From Isoetes taiwanensis (lineage: Eukaryota > Streptophyta > Lycopodiopsida > Isoetales > Isoetaceae), in contig JAJEKV010000004.1 of the NCBI GenBank assembly GCA_021234155.1, positions 13,356,716 to 13,420,715 on the forward strand: DNA of 64,000 nucleotides, given 5' to 3'. The notes under the pieces are model-generated. The model was not told where the DNA came from. It searched no databases and worked only from the letters and a program-made list of their open reading frames with translations. The translations under genes were made by a program, and so were the position numbers. How positions within the stretch are numbered: the first letter of the stretch is position 1; every line of letters begins with the position of its first letter. Below are positions 44,796 through 56,340 of the stretch, piece by piece.

Positions 44796-45940
44796 CTAAT
44801 CTGTATGGTGTCTTTACCATGGACTTGGCATATGGTGCCAGACTTATTTCACATTATACATCTCTCCCTTGCAACTTGTGAAAAATCTTCGCTGAGAAGA
44901 GATTCTCGTTCTCAACTAGAAGAACTTTGATGGTATTTGGCATTTTTGACATCGGCATTGAGTTGCCTTTAAGCTCTCCAAGATCACTATCATGACTTTG
45001 TCATCCTTTTCTATGGAATGGAACAAACTCAAAAGACATTAACTGGCCAAATGGGATTGCATGTGCACCTTTGATAACTATTCTCGTATCGTCTTCTAAA
45101 TTTACTAACACCGGCCACTACTATGTCATACTCCCAGCAGGGATTATTTGCATTGAGATTTCGATTGTGATTCATAAAATCTTACCCTATGATTTTGCTT
45201 TTCTTGATGTCATGACCAATCTTCTATTTGTTGCTTGATTGCCTTATTTATTTTCTCTTGCTTCTAACACTAGCTTAAGCCTATCTACTTCCTCTAGTAC
45301 TATGAGGCTGTGCATGTTACCACTATTGATGAGCACGCAAACATCCTAGTCTCTCCAACCTTAACAATTATTGATGGGTTGATTGCTAATGCTACCTTAT
45401 TCGATTGTCATGTATGTTCTCATGGCATCATCTTCAGCATAATCATTCTCTTCTATTGCTGCTATGGGGGGTTCAAGATTTATGTTAGCTTGCTCTTCCT
45501 CTTCATTGATTCTCCAATTGAACATTTCAATGTTTGCTACTTCCATGGTCGGGCAAGTCTATGACTATTGGCTGCCTGCATATAGATGAAGTAAAGCTTC
45601 CTCTCCCTTGTTATTTTTCTTTGCTCCAAAGTCAGCTTGTTGAGGAAGTATCAAAGTCCCGCGTCGTTGTGCCTAATTTTTCTTCTCTTCTTTCTCAGGG
45701 CCTCTATCCTTCACTCCTTCCCTATTTCTGGGAGGTATTTATGGGGATATGACTCCTTGATAGTCTTTTCAACACTTCTTATTTCATCTTCAATAATTGG
45801 ATACCTCCAACTCTTCCCATGCACCATCCAATTTCCTAGTCTTCCTTATGGTCTTCGCAACGATAATTGCAATTCACAGGTCATTCGTGTCATCAATGTT
45901 GGTGGAATAGGGGGTGCATAGTCTATCCATTCCGCCATTT
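44796..45940. other. no gene recognised
   Basis: Open frames on the plus strand (45310-45921) overlap each other and show no domain; composition is Ser/Leu/Phe-rich, as expected of noncoding sequence. The stretch could be the body of the LINE whose tail lies at 45950, but that tail is on the minus strand and would extend the other way. Confidence 0.4.
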
Positions 45941-45949
45941 TAGATACCC

Positions 45950-46000
45950 GTAGGTAGGTAGGTAGATTTTTAACGTCCACGAGAAGTTCACGAAGCTTAT
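45950..46000 (-). mobile_element. LINE 3' end with CTAC tail
   Basis: Minus-strand reading: CTTCTCGTGGACGTTAAAAA followed by CTACCTACCTAC. This is the shared family terminus plus a short microsatellite tail. The upstream extent of the copy is unclear. Confidence 0.6.
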
Positions 46001-46220
46001 GAGACACAATACACCCAGACGAGACCTAGAGAAATGCATATTTGAATTTTGTGATGGAAACCACATACTTAGAGACATAATTGTGATTGCTATTATGTCC
46101 TTCAAAGAAAAAACAAAAATATACAATGCTATTTTAGCACCTCCAGAATGTAAGATGCTAGAGCAACTCCCTAAGATGTTTGTAAAAGCATATATAGGAA
46201 TTGAGTTAATGCAGAAAAAT

Positions 46221-46314
46221 CAACATAGTTCATATTGATATTTGTAAAAGTGGTAGATCTAGGGTGTCAACATAGTTCACATTGATATTTGTAAAAGTGG
46301 TAGATCTAGGGTGT
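46221..46314 (+). repeat. 47-bp tandem duplication
   Basis: Two units beginning CAACATAGTTCAYATTGATA start at 46221 and 46268 and differ by one base. Confidence 0.9.
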
Positions 46315-46507
46315 CATCTTTTATACTTCCAGTTGACAGTTGACGACACTCATAGGTTCTAGATTCCTTGACCCATTATCCTACCTACATGTCTCCATCC
46401 TCATTTTGTGTGCACCTAGGCAAATAGTTGCACTAGATAATAATGTTTTTATGTCAATACACATGCGTGAAGTATATTTCCATGCACGAATATTATGTGA
46501 TATTATA

Positions 46508-46560
46508 GGGTAGATAGATAGACATTATCTTAACGTCCATGGAGAAAAGACAAGATCATG
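46508..46560 (-). mobile_element. LINE 3' end with TCTA tail
   Basis: Minus-strand reading: TCTCCATGGACGTTAAGATA then TGTCTATCTATCTACC. Preceded by TTTTGTCCCATGATCTTG, as in other members of the family. Confidence 0.6.
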
Positions 46561-47270
46561 GGACAAAACTATACATATTCCAGCTCTAAGCAGTCTCGAA
46601 CTCGACATATAACTATTCTAGAACTAGGGAAAGGGTGCCTCTCTCCAATGTTAGAAATGTCTCTCTTACCACATGAGGACCATATTCTTATAGAGTTTGA
46701 GATCAAAAAATGGGAAATGGAACTTCAATTTTCTCAAGATCATGGCAACACATTGGCTGACATGGCAAAGGTTGTGCTACCAAGTCAACCTCTAATCAAA
46801 GAAAAAGTTATTTGATATACTGGATTGTGGTTCTATCACGCACAAATGTGGACCTGGGTATCGAGTATTGGGTTCAATTGCTAACTATGTTATAGTCTAC
46901 TATTGCTATCGATTCTAGACTTAGTTTGATGATCGCAGGTGTCCATACTCCACATGAGGAACCTCCTGGTTCTACAACAATAGTTGTTACGCAGAGTCCG
47001 ATGGAGATGGTAGACATACCTATACAAAACTCCCAGGATCACTTCTTGCTTGAGACGACAAGCAAAGCAGTGCCAACGTCTAGTGTGACAATATATAGCA
47101 ATACAGACAAGTTCATTTTCTAGTAAGGCAGAGCCAAATGCAAAGATGACATCCCATAATCAATTTCCAGTGATTGGTTTCAATAATAGGATTCGAAGAG
47201 TGCATATTGTTGGGCTCTTGGAAGAGATGGGATGACAACCAAAGAACTAAAATGACTTGAACTTATTTGA
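46561..47270. other. no gene recognised
   Basis: Two plus-strand open frames (46558-46815, 46926-47123) without recognisable features. Confidence 0.4.
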
Positions 47271-47274
47271 ATTT

Positions 47275-49285
47275 TATCGTCCACGAAGACCAGATAGCCT
47301 ACAAAACCCAAACAAAGAACAGCTTACCTAGTACTGTACATGACTAAAAAAAACCACAGCATGAAGGTTTTTGAGGAAAAAACCTTAGCAACAATAGGCT
47401 TACTGATGAACTATACGTTTATATATTTATACCAAGGAATAAATTACTAGTCGTATATTTTATTAGCCATGATGACTTTAGCTAAACTTGTCCAAAACTA
47501 ATCTCAAAACTTTATGTGATTTAGCTACACTCTACAAATCTCCCTTTCACACTTCCTAGCATTTAGCTAAACTCTGGAGTGTGCGCACGACAAATGCTAA
47601 GTTAAAATAATTATATATTTTTTCCATTGTTTTCATTTATTTTAGTTATATTCTTTATGGAGGAAATAACTTTCTAATCATATATTTCTTATTATCTAGA
47701 ATGACTTTAGCTAAACCACCCGAAAACTCATTCCAAAATTTCATATGGTTTAGTTAAAAATAAAAAATTTCCACTCTCTTACTTTTCAGCGTTTAGCTAA
47801 AGAACTCGAAGGTTGGTGCGAGCACGAACAAAGTTTAGTTAAATTATTATTATTATTTTTATTTTTATTTTGGTGCCAGTATTTTCTTGAAAAGGTGCTA
47901 AGAAATCATCAAATAGCTAAGTTTAGCCCTTAAGTTATTCCATGATTTGTACATAATAATGTAATGATCAAGGGGATAATTGAACCTGCATGTCTACTAT
48001 ATCCTGAGTGTAAGATGTCAGTGCTCCTAGAAGCTGTGTTCCTCAATATATTGGATTGTCAGATGTAACTAACCCGTCATATCGTGCTCGAATAGATGCA
48101 AATGTTGGACAATTGAAGAGTGTTGAAGAGGATGGCACTCATCTTCAATAACTCACAGCTGACAGCATTAGCAGACTCTCTTTTCTTGCTCTTCCCTAGC
48201 CCGTCCCTATCTCAATTCCAAGGTGGTGTGCTCTTATACGAATGGATGCAATCGCTCTATGCTTTTTCATCGGTAAATGTGCTAACAAGTACGACTGTAA
48301 TCCCATTGCATGCGTACGAAAATTTGAGCTTTTGTAGCGCGATGTCTTTACCAACTTTCAAAGCACTGTTCTCGCAAAGCTTGCTTAGGAAAGATTTGTC
48401 TATATACTGTTTAAGGTGAGTTTGATCTTCATTATCATGCAACTGTATGCATTCTTGCACATCCCATCTGGAGAACCAGATGGTTTATTTCTCCTTCCAA
48501 CGGGCTTTAAAGCGTTGTGGATCCATGCCCATTGTGTAGGTGAGGCTTAGAAGGTGGGAATCTCTCGTGCTTACCACTTTCTGACAATATATGATGTGAC
48601 ATTTCAAAGCAACTCTTTAAATAGACAGAAACCTCATCTTTTGTAGAAGAACTTGACATGGGATCGTTGACTTGACTCACGTGGTTGAGTAAAAAAAGCC
48701 TTCTATACCCATTCCAAGATCCTCATGTGATAAATGATATCATTGACCTACTTCCACTCCATACAGAAGCTCCATTTCCACCAACACCCTGAACAAGTGC
48801 GACTGATGTGACCAATCCATAAAGCTCCGCTTTGCGACAATTGTTCTGCATTGCATAGAAAGCCTTCCAACTTGCTATCACCCGTTATCTAATACATGTA
48901 TCCAATGTCTGGTAGTAGTGAGCTCTAGTCCCATGTACTTGTATGTTTGTACTACTTCCACATCTTGACCTGGTAAGTGAACCAAGGCTACCTCTGTTGT
49001 CTCGAGCATGACACGAGGAGCACTTAGTTTTCGCCAAATTGACATGCATTCCAGTGGTTTACAGAAAGTACTCAAGATATCCAGATGCTGTTGCATACTC
49101 GCTGGTATATAGGCTAAGAGGTCCGCATGACCTAGTGAGTAAACTTGACCCCCCTACCTGCATGCTGCGCAAGCCAATCCTCAAGTTGATCATGTACAGT
49201 CCAAACATCGTAGGAAAAAGTGGGCACCCTTGGCGACAAGAAGTTGAAGAGTTCTTCGCTTCTACTATGGGAATTGTTGCAGTCT
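47275..49285 (-). pseudogene. LINE 2: RT C-terminus, terminal domain and 3' tail
   Basis: On the minus strand a decayed LINE runs from the RT palm: SCRQGCPLFPTMFGLY (near 49245), then a damaged catalytic box reading HADLLAY where the family has YADDL or FADDL (near 49110). QQHLDILSTFCK follows, then GQDVEVVQTYKYMGLELT (near 48935), SWKAFYAMQNNCRKAELYG (near 48860), DQTHLKQYIDKSFLSKLC (near 48420) and a Cys-poor remnant of the C-terminal zinc region near 48170. The tail reaches GGTCTTCGTGGACGATAAAA at about 47290-47275. The ORF2 protein would nick target DNA and copy its RNA there. The 5' half including the endonuclease is missing, and frames are broken throughout. Confidence 0.85.
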
Positions 49286-50040
49286 ACTGAATAGGCATGA
49301 TACTAAAAAATAAACCACGTCATATCCTAGTTTAATTTTTTGACTTGCTTAGCAGTCTTCGTATCTTGCAGCATGGTTTGTAATTTGCGTGGATTATTTT
49401 ACTCGGTTCAGGAAGATCTGACATTACATCACTGTCCAACGAAGTTATGAGTTAGCCAAAGTACATAAAGCTTGCTTAGCACATAAGTCGACGATATATA
49501 GAGGAGGTCATGCAATTATTCTTGGGCATGGTAATTGTGAAGCCACATGCCTCATGTCCAGCTTTTTGTTCATTGTAATTTCTATTGGTCCATATATCCA
49601 TCTGTGGCTGGTGGCTAGTCCTTTGGGTGATCAATTAGGAGGTGTTTTGTTCAACTCTCTCTTGAAACACATAGGGGATTGTCATATATTCCTATGGGAT
49701 GCTGCCATGTTCATTCTATTATACATATTCTCTAATCTAAAGGGTTGTGATCATGTTTGATGCCAAAGCATATGAAAGATGTTATGTATTAGCATTTTTT
49801 CACGTAATATTGCACCATAACCCATTCAAAATGTGAAAAGGAAGAGTATTTATATTTTCACTTGGTTGAAAAGTTTTCTCTCTCGAAGGCATTGTGCAGT
49901 TATATATCTATTCGAACATGTCACATACTAATGTTGGACCCGCACTTAGAGTTCAAAACTCTTATGAATGGAATAGTCATTTTTAAATGGTGCACGTGAC
50001 TTAATTAAATATTTACTTTGATTCGCTTTAATGCCCCATC
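49286..50040. other. no gene recognised
   Basis: AT-rich. One plus-strand frame (49554-49760) is hydrophobic but has no family features. Confidence 0.45.
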
Positions 50041-50100
50041 TCAAAGGAAACCCGATTGGGTTCCGTGGACGTTAAAATTTTTTTCCTTCCTTCCTTCCTC
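50041..50100 (+). mobile_element. LINE 3' end with TTCC tail
   Basis: GGGTTCCGTGGACGTTAAAA followed by a T run and TTCCTTCCTTCCTTCC. Same terminus as the other LINE copies, plus strand, heavily 5' truncated. Confidence 0.65.
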
Positions 50101-51880
50101 AAAGGAAACAAAATAAAAGACACCTTAAAGCCCCATGTGAATAGATGAGATTAGTCGAATCTATCACAAAGACCAGAACCAGTTATGGAGAAAGCTTTAT
50201 CTTAAGGTGATTTTATTACCTTTTATTTTGGTCAAAAGTTGTTATTTGACACGTGTGTGCGCTAAATATAAATGAATAAATTTGCTTGTTTATTTAATAT
50301 CGTGTTGTCTTATTGACCCAATTTGAGAATTTTGTTAGCTTTAATAGCATACTATATGCCAGATGAGGCCACAATTTTGCAACATTCTAGTCAAAGGATT
50401 CAAAAATTTCCTTGTTTGGAACTTGGCAAACATTAGTTTTTTTATAGTTTATCATAAACATATATTACTTTAAGAATCATCACATGCTATGCTTTACACC
50501 CGTTTTATACTCCAATTAGTTATTAGTTATGGCCTATGGATTACACGTTTCTCAAAATTAATAATATGTAAATATAAACATGTAGTATAAATACCTTAAA
50601 CATATGCATGAGCTATTTCTTATGTATTTCCACATATGCATCAAATTATTAATAAGATTGTCTTACATTCAAATCTCACTTTGATGATTTAATTTCATTT
50701 GTTTAATTATTTTAGAAGAGCAATATGTTTTAGGAACTTTCTTGCAAATGATTACTTGCCTTCAAGTTATTCCATCTATTAATAAAATCACCCAACGTGC
50801 TCCATACACCTTGGCAATTAGAAAATTGCCACATGACTTTAAAACACTATCAGAACGAAGGAGCCCTAAAATTTTGTTGTCAATTGATTGAACTTGTATA
50901 ATATGCAATTCCTATAAAAGCACCAATACAAGCATTTACCTTGTGCGATAAACAATTGCAAGTTATGGGCATCTCTTCCATGCCATTCGACCCCCTCTTG
51001 CTGCCAAGCAGCTAGTTCTATGTGCCCAAAATTCCAGTTAGAATTATCAGGTTTGGTACGTTTATTAGATTTTCTTATTACATCCTGGAAATCCTAAAAT
51101 AGTGTAGATTTTGGGATGTTCAAATAAAGGGCCTTGGTGTGGACTTTCATGATGCAAATTCATATGCTTGTTCGAAAGGAGTTATATCTATGATATGAGC
51201 TGCTTGTGTCGTCACCATAGACCTTTGAAGAGGATATAATGTGTTAGATCTTTGAAATATGAAGGTATCATATAATTATTAATGATTTTTTTTCTTTGAT
51301 GAACATGGATCATGGCAAAAGCATCGTATTTACTATGATACCTGCATGCTTGTAAATATTCATGGATTGAAGAGGAACTAATTGCAAGTGGAATTTGGCA
51401 ATGGATAAACGTGTGATTGCGAGTAAAAAGGCTATTTTTTGCAATGCAAACGAAATGTAACAAGAATCAACTATATGATTGGACCATGAGACTTCATACA
51501 TATAGGGTTTTGGTGTAGCTAGTTAATGTTACAATGGGGGGCCAGGTTTAGAAAGCAAACAATAGAAAATAATTGAATCTATAGAAAAGTGTTTTCTTGT
51601 AAGCAAGGTGGGGATTAAAGTGTAGACTCGATATCCCATGATGCTGGTCGAAACTGGTATGATATCTTGAAAGGAGAAGCTTTATACCAATTCCTCTTTT
51701 ACATTACTAAGGTAAAAGAAGATGCCTAGTGATAGACTTGTAGTCAAAGCTTTAGAAACTTCACAAATAGAAGGATGGTATAACAGAGATCAAATTTGGG
51801 CAATTAAGTAGATGATGATTTACCTATAGAATTTATAGCAAGCTATGAATTAGAGAGTTCAAATTTCATTGAATAGAAGA
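50101..51880. other. no gene recognised
   Basis: AT-rich, no open frame longer than about 80 codons, no repeat of note. Confidence 0.5.
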
Positions 51881-51887
51881 GAACCGA

Positions 51888-51945
51888 ATAGATTTTTTAA
51901 CGTCCACGGAGACCAATAAGCCATGGGATCAATAAAATGGGCTAG
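51888..51945 (-). mobile_element. LINE 3' end
   Basis: Minus-strand reading: GATCCCATGGCTTATTGGTC then TCCGTGGACGTTAAAAAATC. This is the best-preserved version of the shared terminus in the window. Confidence 0.6.
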
Positions 51946-52611
51946 AACAACCCAGAATATCGGCAAACATAATGAAAACATTATAAAGCCTGGGCAAAAG
52001 CCCATATGAAACTATGACTTGGCCCTTAGGCCAGACAATCAAATCACTTTGAATTCTAGGTAATACTATATGTGTCATGTTATCTAAAACCCATGGTTGG
52101 ATACCTCCACAATAAACTGTCCACTTTTTGAATCTGCGCTTCTCTCATTTTGCATAAATCAGAGGGAAATAAAGCAGATGATCAGATACATTGCACAACA
52201 ATATCTTTTCAACCATTTACCAGTTGCAATTCGGCAACAAATATATAAGATACTAAAAGCAAAGGTCAGAATTACCCAAACATAGAACTACCCATATCAT
52301 ATGCAAAACCATTATTTTTTTCATATGATGCATTGTTAAATAAATTAGCAGAAGATTGATTAAACTTTTTTTTAGTATGGCAGACAAAGGAGCACATTTT
52401 TAATAAAGCTGAAATGATATGGTCACTGGTCAACTAAGATTAGCCCAACATATAAGTTGCTCCTTTAGCCCTAAGTCCTTGACTACTTTACTTCAATGGC
52501 AGCCAACTTGAAGATGAAAAACATGAAAAATGAAAAACACATTTAAGAATGTTGTCGTTGGATGTTTCATTAGAGGAAATAAATGTCTTTTCATTAGAAC
52601 TCAAAACAATA
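51946..52611. other. no gene recognised
   Basis: AT-rich. May include more of the LINE copy ending at 51888. Carries the left CAATA target site of the TRIM element (52607-52611). Confidence 0.4.
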
Positions 52612-52802
52612 TGTTGAGGAATAGTGATCTGGTTCTAATCACGGATCATTGACGTGGATGCCAGCAGAGCAATCCTTATGAAACGCCATTACAATGCCTG
52701 TTTAGTTTTGTGTCTATTCGTCCATCTATATAATATAAACCACGACTGGGGTTTTCCCAGCCACTCTGATCAATTCATCTGCTTCAAATCTGTAATTTAT
52801 CA
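52612..52802 (+). repeat. 5' LTR of the TRIM
   Basis: 191 bp, TGTTGAGGAATAGTGATCT to TTTATCA. Has an 18-bp segment (near 52673-52690) absent from the 3' LTR. A TATATAATATAAACC TATA-like box is near 52727. Confidence 0.9.
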
Positions 52803-53341
52803 TGGTATCAAAGCCAGAGATGGCTTAGAAGATCTGAAGGATTCGTGGCTGCTGTAGAGCAGCCTTGGGACCTGCTATGAAGGAGAATAATGCGTAGACG
52901 ATAAAGATGAAGAGCTCAGATTAAAATTGAAGAAATTGGAGGTATTATTTCCCTATTTGCTTCATTCCAAATCCATGTATAGAAGACCCAGATGCCTGCA
53001 TGCATGTTGGGATTGCAGATGGCAGAATCTCCATTGCATCTGCAGAATATGGTGGGTAATTTGTTTGTGAAAGAAGCACATAAATGCCCACAAATCTGAA
53101 GGCAGAGAGCAAAGGAGATGTTAGAGGTAAATATGTTGCTGAGCATTTTCTATTTTTTTCATTTGTTTCCCTTGAATAGTAGTCTGGTTTCAAGAATGAA
53201 ACTGGAAAAAGCCCACAAGAGGCTTGTGCTTAGGAAGACGTCCTAAAGTAAGATGTAGTTCAGAAGAAGGAATTGCAGAGCAAGGGGGAGCAATAAGAAG
53301 ACTCCTGGGATGCCTGATCGAATCACAGATGAAGAGGAAAG

Positions 53342-53514
53342 TTTTGAGGAATAGTGATCTGGATCCTAATCAAGGATCACTGACGTGGATGCCAGCAGAG
53401 CAATAATGCCTGTTTAGTTTTGTGTCTGTTCATCCATCTATATAATGTAAACCACGGCTGGAGTTTTTCCAGCCATTCTGATCAATTTATCTCCTTCATT
53501 TCTATAATTTATCA
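53342..53514 (+). repeat. 3' LTR of the TRIM
   Basis: 173 bp, matching 52612-52802. The first bases read TTTTGAGG instead of TGTTGAGG, so the terminal TG is mutated in this copy. Confidence 0.9.
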
Positions 53515-55532
53515 CAATACACCTCTTCCTTGGTCATTGTAGAATGTTCCTTATGGCCATCATTATAGATACTCATTTGACCATTTGAAGATCTTATTCT
53601 TAAACTAAGTATAACTGTTCAAATCTTACAAAAAGACCCTAACATATCTACTTTATAGCATAGATCGCATCTTTTCAACCAACATCGAAAATTACCAATA
53701 CCTTCTTTACAAAAGAGAACTATAGACAAATAAACAATGTCTGTAACAAACATTTTTGCTCAATATCTACCTGTGTGAAATTCGTATCAGTTGTCACCAT
53801 AATTACAAGATGATAGAAACTATTTATAGAGATTTTGTTGCTGGATCAATATATCCCCATCCCATTGAATAAACATGTTTTATCTAGAGATATAGAGGTA
53901 GAATGTGTAATCACTTTGTCAGATTGTTTTCCTATATTGTTCTCTTTATCTTTCGAAAACTGCAATTTCTTCTGTCCTGAAAGCGCTGGGTTCACATGTA
54001 AGATGGATTCAATAAATGAAAGGAACAACAAACAGGTGTGGAATGTTGCAGCCATTTGCCGTTATCTTGCGAGATCGCTTTAGCAACCACTTTCGCTCTG
54101 CATATTGAGTTCTTTGTCCTTGCATCTTGTTCTATCAAATCATATCATACAAGATCTTGAAAAGAAAGCTTGGTCCATGATATATTACCTGCCATGAAAG
54201 CTTCAACAAATGGACAATGCAAAAAGAGCTATCTGTGCTTGTGCTTCATATTTATGCTTTGTTGATGCAATATCAAAGAATTTTAGCATAAACTCTTCAC
54301 AATTTTGGAAGAGACAAAACAATGGTGCAGTAAAAAATGCATGATTATAGTATTAATTTAAAGCTTTATGCTTAAATGTGAGAAGTCAGTATGGCAGAAG
54401 GATTGAGACTTGTTTATAGCTTTGTTCATGAGATTTTTAGGAGCATCAAGAGCTCACAGGCCAAGTCCGGCAAGCTATAGAGATAGATTGATGAAGACGT
54501 ACATTCACACAGTTCAAACATCCATTTGCAGACAAATATACAACATCTTAACATAAGCGTTCCAATCTCGAGTATTCCTGAGAGCTCCCTTTAAGAAGCT
54601 TTGGATCTCGCCATATCTATTATTATGTGATCTAAGTCTAGGTCTTAACCACAAACACCTTTGCACAATAGAGCACGAAGAAAAAGAGAAAACAACAAAA
54701 AAAGGGGGAACCAACCGCACGTACAGAAAAATCTGGCCCTGTAGAAAATCGCTTAAAAGGCAATCGCTTAAAACCTTGCCAATGTCAAGCCTAAGATAGG
54801 CTTAAAATCGCTTAATATATATAGATATATATTAAGTGACAATCGCTTAAAAGTCAAGGGCCAGAAAAACACAAAAGAAAGAAAGCTGGAAGTCTTCTGC
54901 AGATGAATTACAGTGACGCAACAGTCGTCTGGCTTTTCCCTTCATCCATCGATCCTCTGCGCTTTTCTTCACTTGCCTTCAAAGCGAAGCAACAATAACA
55001 TCAGATCTTGACACGCAGCATTAGAAACAGAATCAAATTCCTTAGAAATTGCTAAGTGTCATTTTAAGAGAAAGAATCAAAGAATAGAATCTTCCTATAA
55101 TCTTCTTTATATATGTTTAGATAGAAAGACATGATATCTCTTGCAATTGACATTGTACTAAAGATAAAATATGGAAGATTGTAAACTAGAACCGTACCAC
55201 TATTTTAGGCAATGGATGTTGCATCTGTTGTTGCAAATCTATGATGTTCTATGTTTGCTTACTTGCTTACTCAAAAGTGATCATAATGTAGAAAACAACA
55301 GACTTTGACGATGCTTGAAGAACATAGTGAGAAGAATGGTTATATCAATGTGGCTAAGCAATGTGGCTATATCACAGGCTCTTATATTAAGTATGCAAGG
55401 GCATTTTGTTTGTGTTTGTGGGCCTCTAATGCTGCCGGACTTGGAGGGTTTCACCTCTGGGGAATCGCCATAGCCCGATGTGTTGTCTATCTTGCCGGTT
55501 AGGCAGTTCAAACATGAGCAACCCACAACGCA
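53515..55532. other. no gene recognised
   Basis: AT-rich. Near 54720-54860 the phrase AATCGCTTAAAA recurs four times around a 26-bp palindrome (54810-54835), perhaps a small hairpin element. No coding signal. Confidence 0.45.
54810..54835. repeat. perfect palindrome CTTAATATATAT-AG-ATATATATTAAG
   Basis: Twelve-base arms with a 2-base centre, flanked by repeated AATCGCTTAA motifs in the surrounding 140 bp. Confidence 0.85.
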
Positions 55533-55674
55533 GGTGACCGCCAGTTTACAGGGAACAATGGGTTTGGGGCAGTCACCAACATATCCTAGGTATATTCCAG
55601 CATATATCTAGGATATGCCACAAACCCACATAAGTGAGGGTTTGTCCCTCTAGGGGCAACCCAAAAATCCACGA
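55533..55674 (+). repeat. 140-bp dispersed repeat, copy 1
   Basis: Matches 60960-61094 (GACYGCCAGT.TACAGG through CCTAGGGGCAACCCAAAAA). Contains a hairpin CATATCCTAG...CTAGGATATG (55580-55617), the arms of which are mutated in copy 2. Confidence 0.8.
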
Positions 55675-55915
55675 AAGCAAGGTGAAGGTTAGATGTACCT
55701 GCCTCTAAAAATATACCGCCAAAAACTAAAATTAAATGTTGTATAACTCGCTTCCTATACAACATTGACGGCTAACTCTACATGGTGCTAACTGAAATTA
55801 TCTCCTCATGCCCTCTATATACTTACTTTAGACAAAAAATAGTTACAAGTTTTTAGTGGTTTATTAATTGCCCCTGCATTAGCTTGAGCATAGATAACTT
55901 TAGTTTTCAGTCGTA

Positions 55916-56340
55916 TTACAATGTGGGTGGTTTGGATAAGGCATCTCTAAATTTCCTTGCAAGACTACTAACCCAAACCATGTCTTTTTTATTGTAACCT
56001 TGGAACTCATTTGAATTGGGTAGTAGCACACCAACACACTCTTTCTTATCTTCATATACAAGTGGATGGTAAAACAGTGTCGTAGCTCCTCTTGATACAA
56101 TCTTCCATCCTTTTGTGTCTGAAAAACTCAAGTATTTTAATAAAAGATTTATCACATGCTAAAAACACTTCAAAGTAAACCACCTGCATTGCTAGGGATG
56201 TAAATGTTGTTTTCTGATTTCACATAAGGTGTGGAGCTCAACAAGTCATAAAAGTACTCCAATCCCTCTTTCGTTTTGCTTTCGTGATCATAGTTCCAAT
56301 ATCCACGAATTAACACAACCTGACAACCAAACCAAACCAT
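55916..56340 (-). pseudogene. last two exons of an unrecognised gene
   Basis: On the minus strand an exon (56340-56184) follows a good acceptor (CTTGTATTTGCAG) and reads QVVLIRGYWNYDHESKTKEG and a tail ending NNIYIPSNA. Its donor G/GTGGTT lies at 56184/56183. The next exon (56118-55916) follows GAGTTTTTCAG, joins in phase, and reads DTKGWKIVSRGATTLFYHPL, then CVGVLLPNSNEFQGYNKKDM, to a TAA at 55918-55916. Both exons are open and the splice phases agree, so this may be the end of a real gene; upstream exons were not found. The protein looks soluble with many aromatic residues. I do not recognise the family. Confidence 0.5.

Larger units (their letters stand above)
52612..53514 (+). mobile_element. 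TRIM element (miniature LTR retrotransposon)
   Basis: 903 bp with two short LTRs (52612-52802 and 53342-53514), a primer-binding site TGGTATCAAAGCC directly after the first (52803-52815), a purine-rich GATGAAGAGGAAAG directly before the second, and perfect CAATA target duplications (52607-52611 and 53515-53519). The 539-bp internal region encodes no gag or pol motif. This is the defining structure of a nonautonomous TRIM, which must use proteins of another element. Confidence 0.95.

Noticed and set aside
45310-45921. Set of overlapping plus-strand ORFs as a gene
   Set aside because: Frames overlap each other, are low-complexity in composition and show no domain or splice logic.
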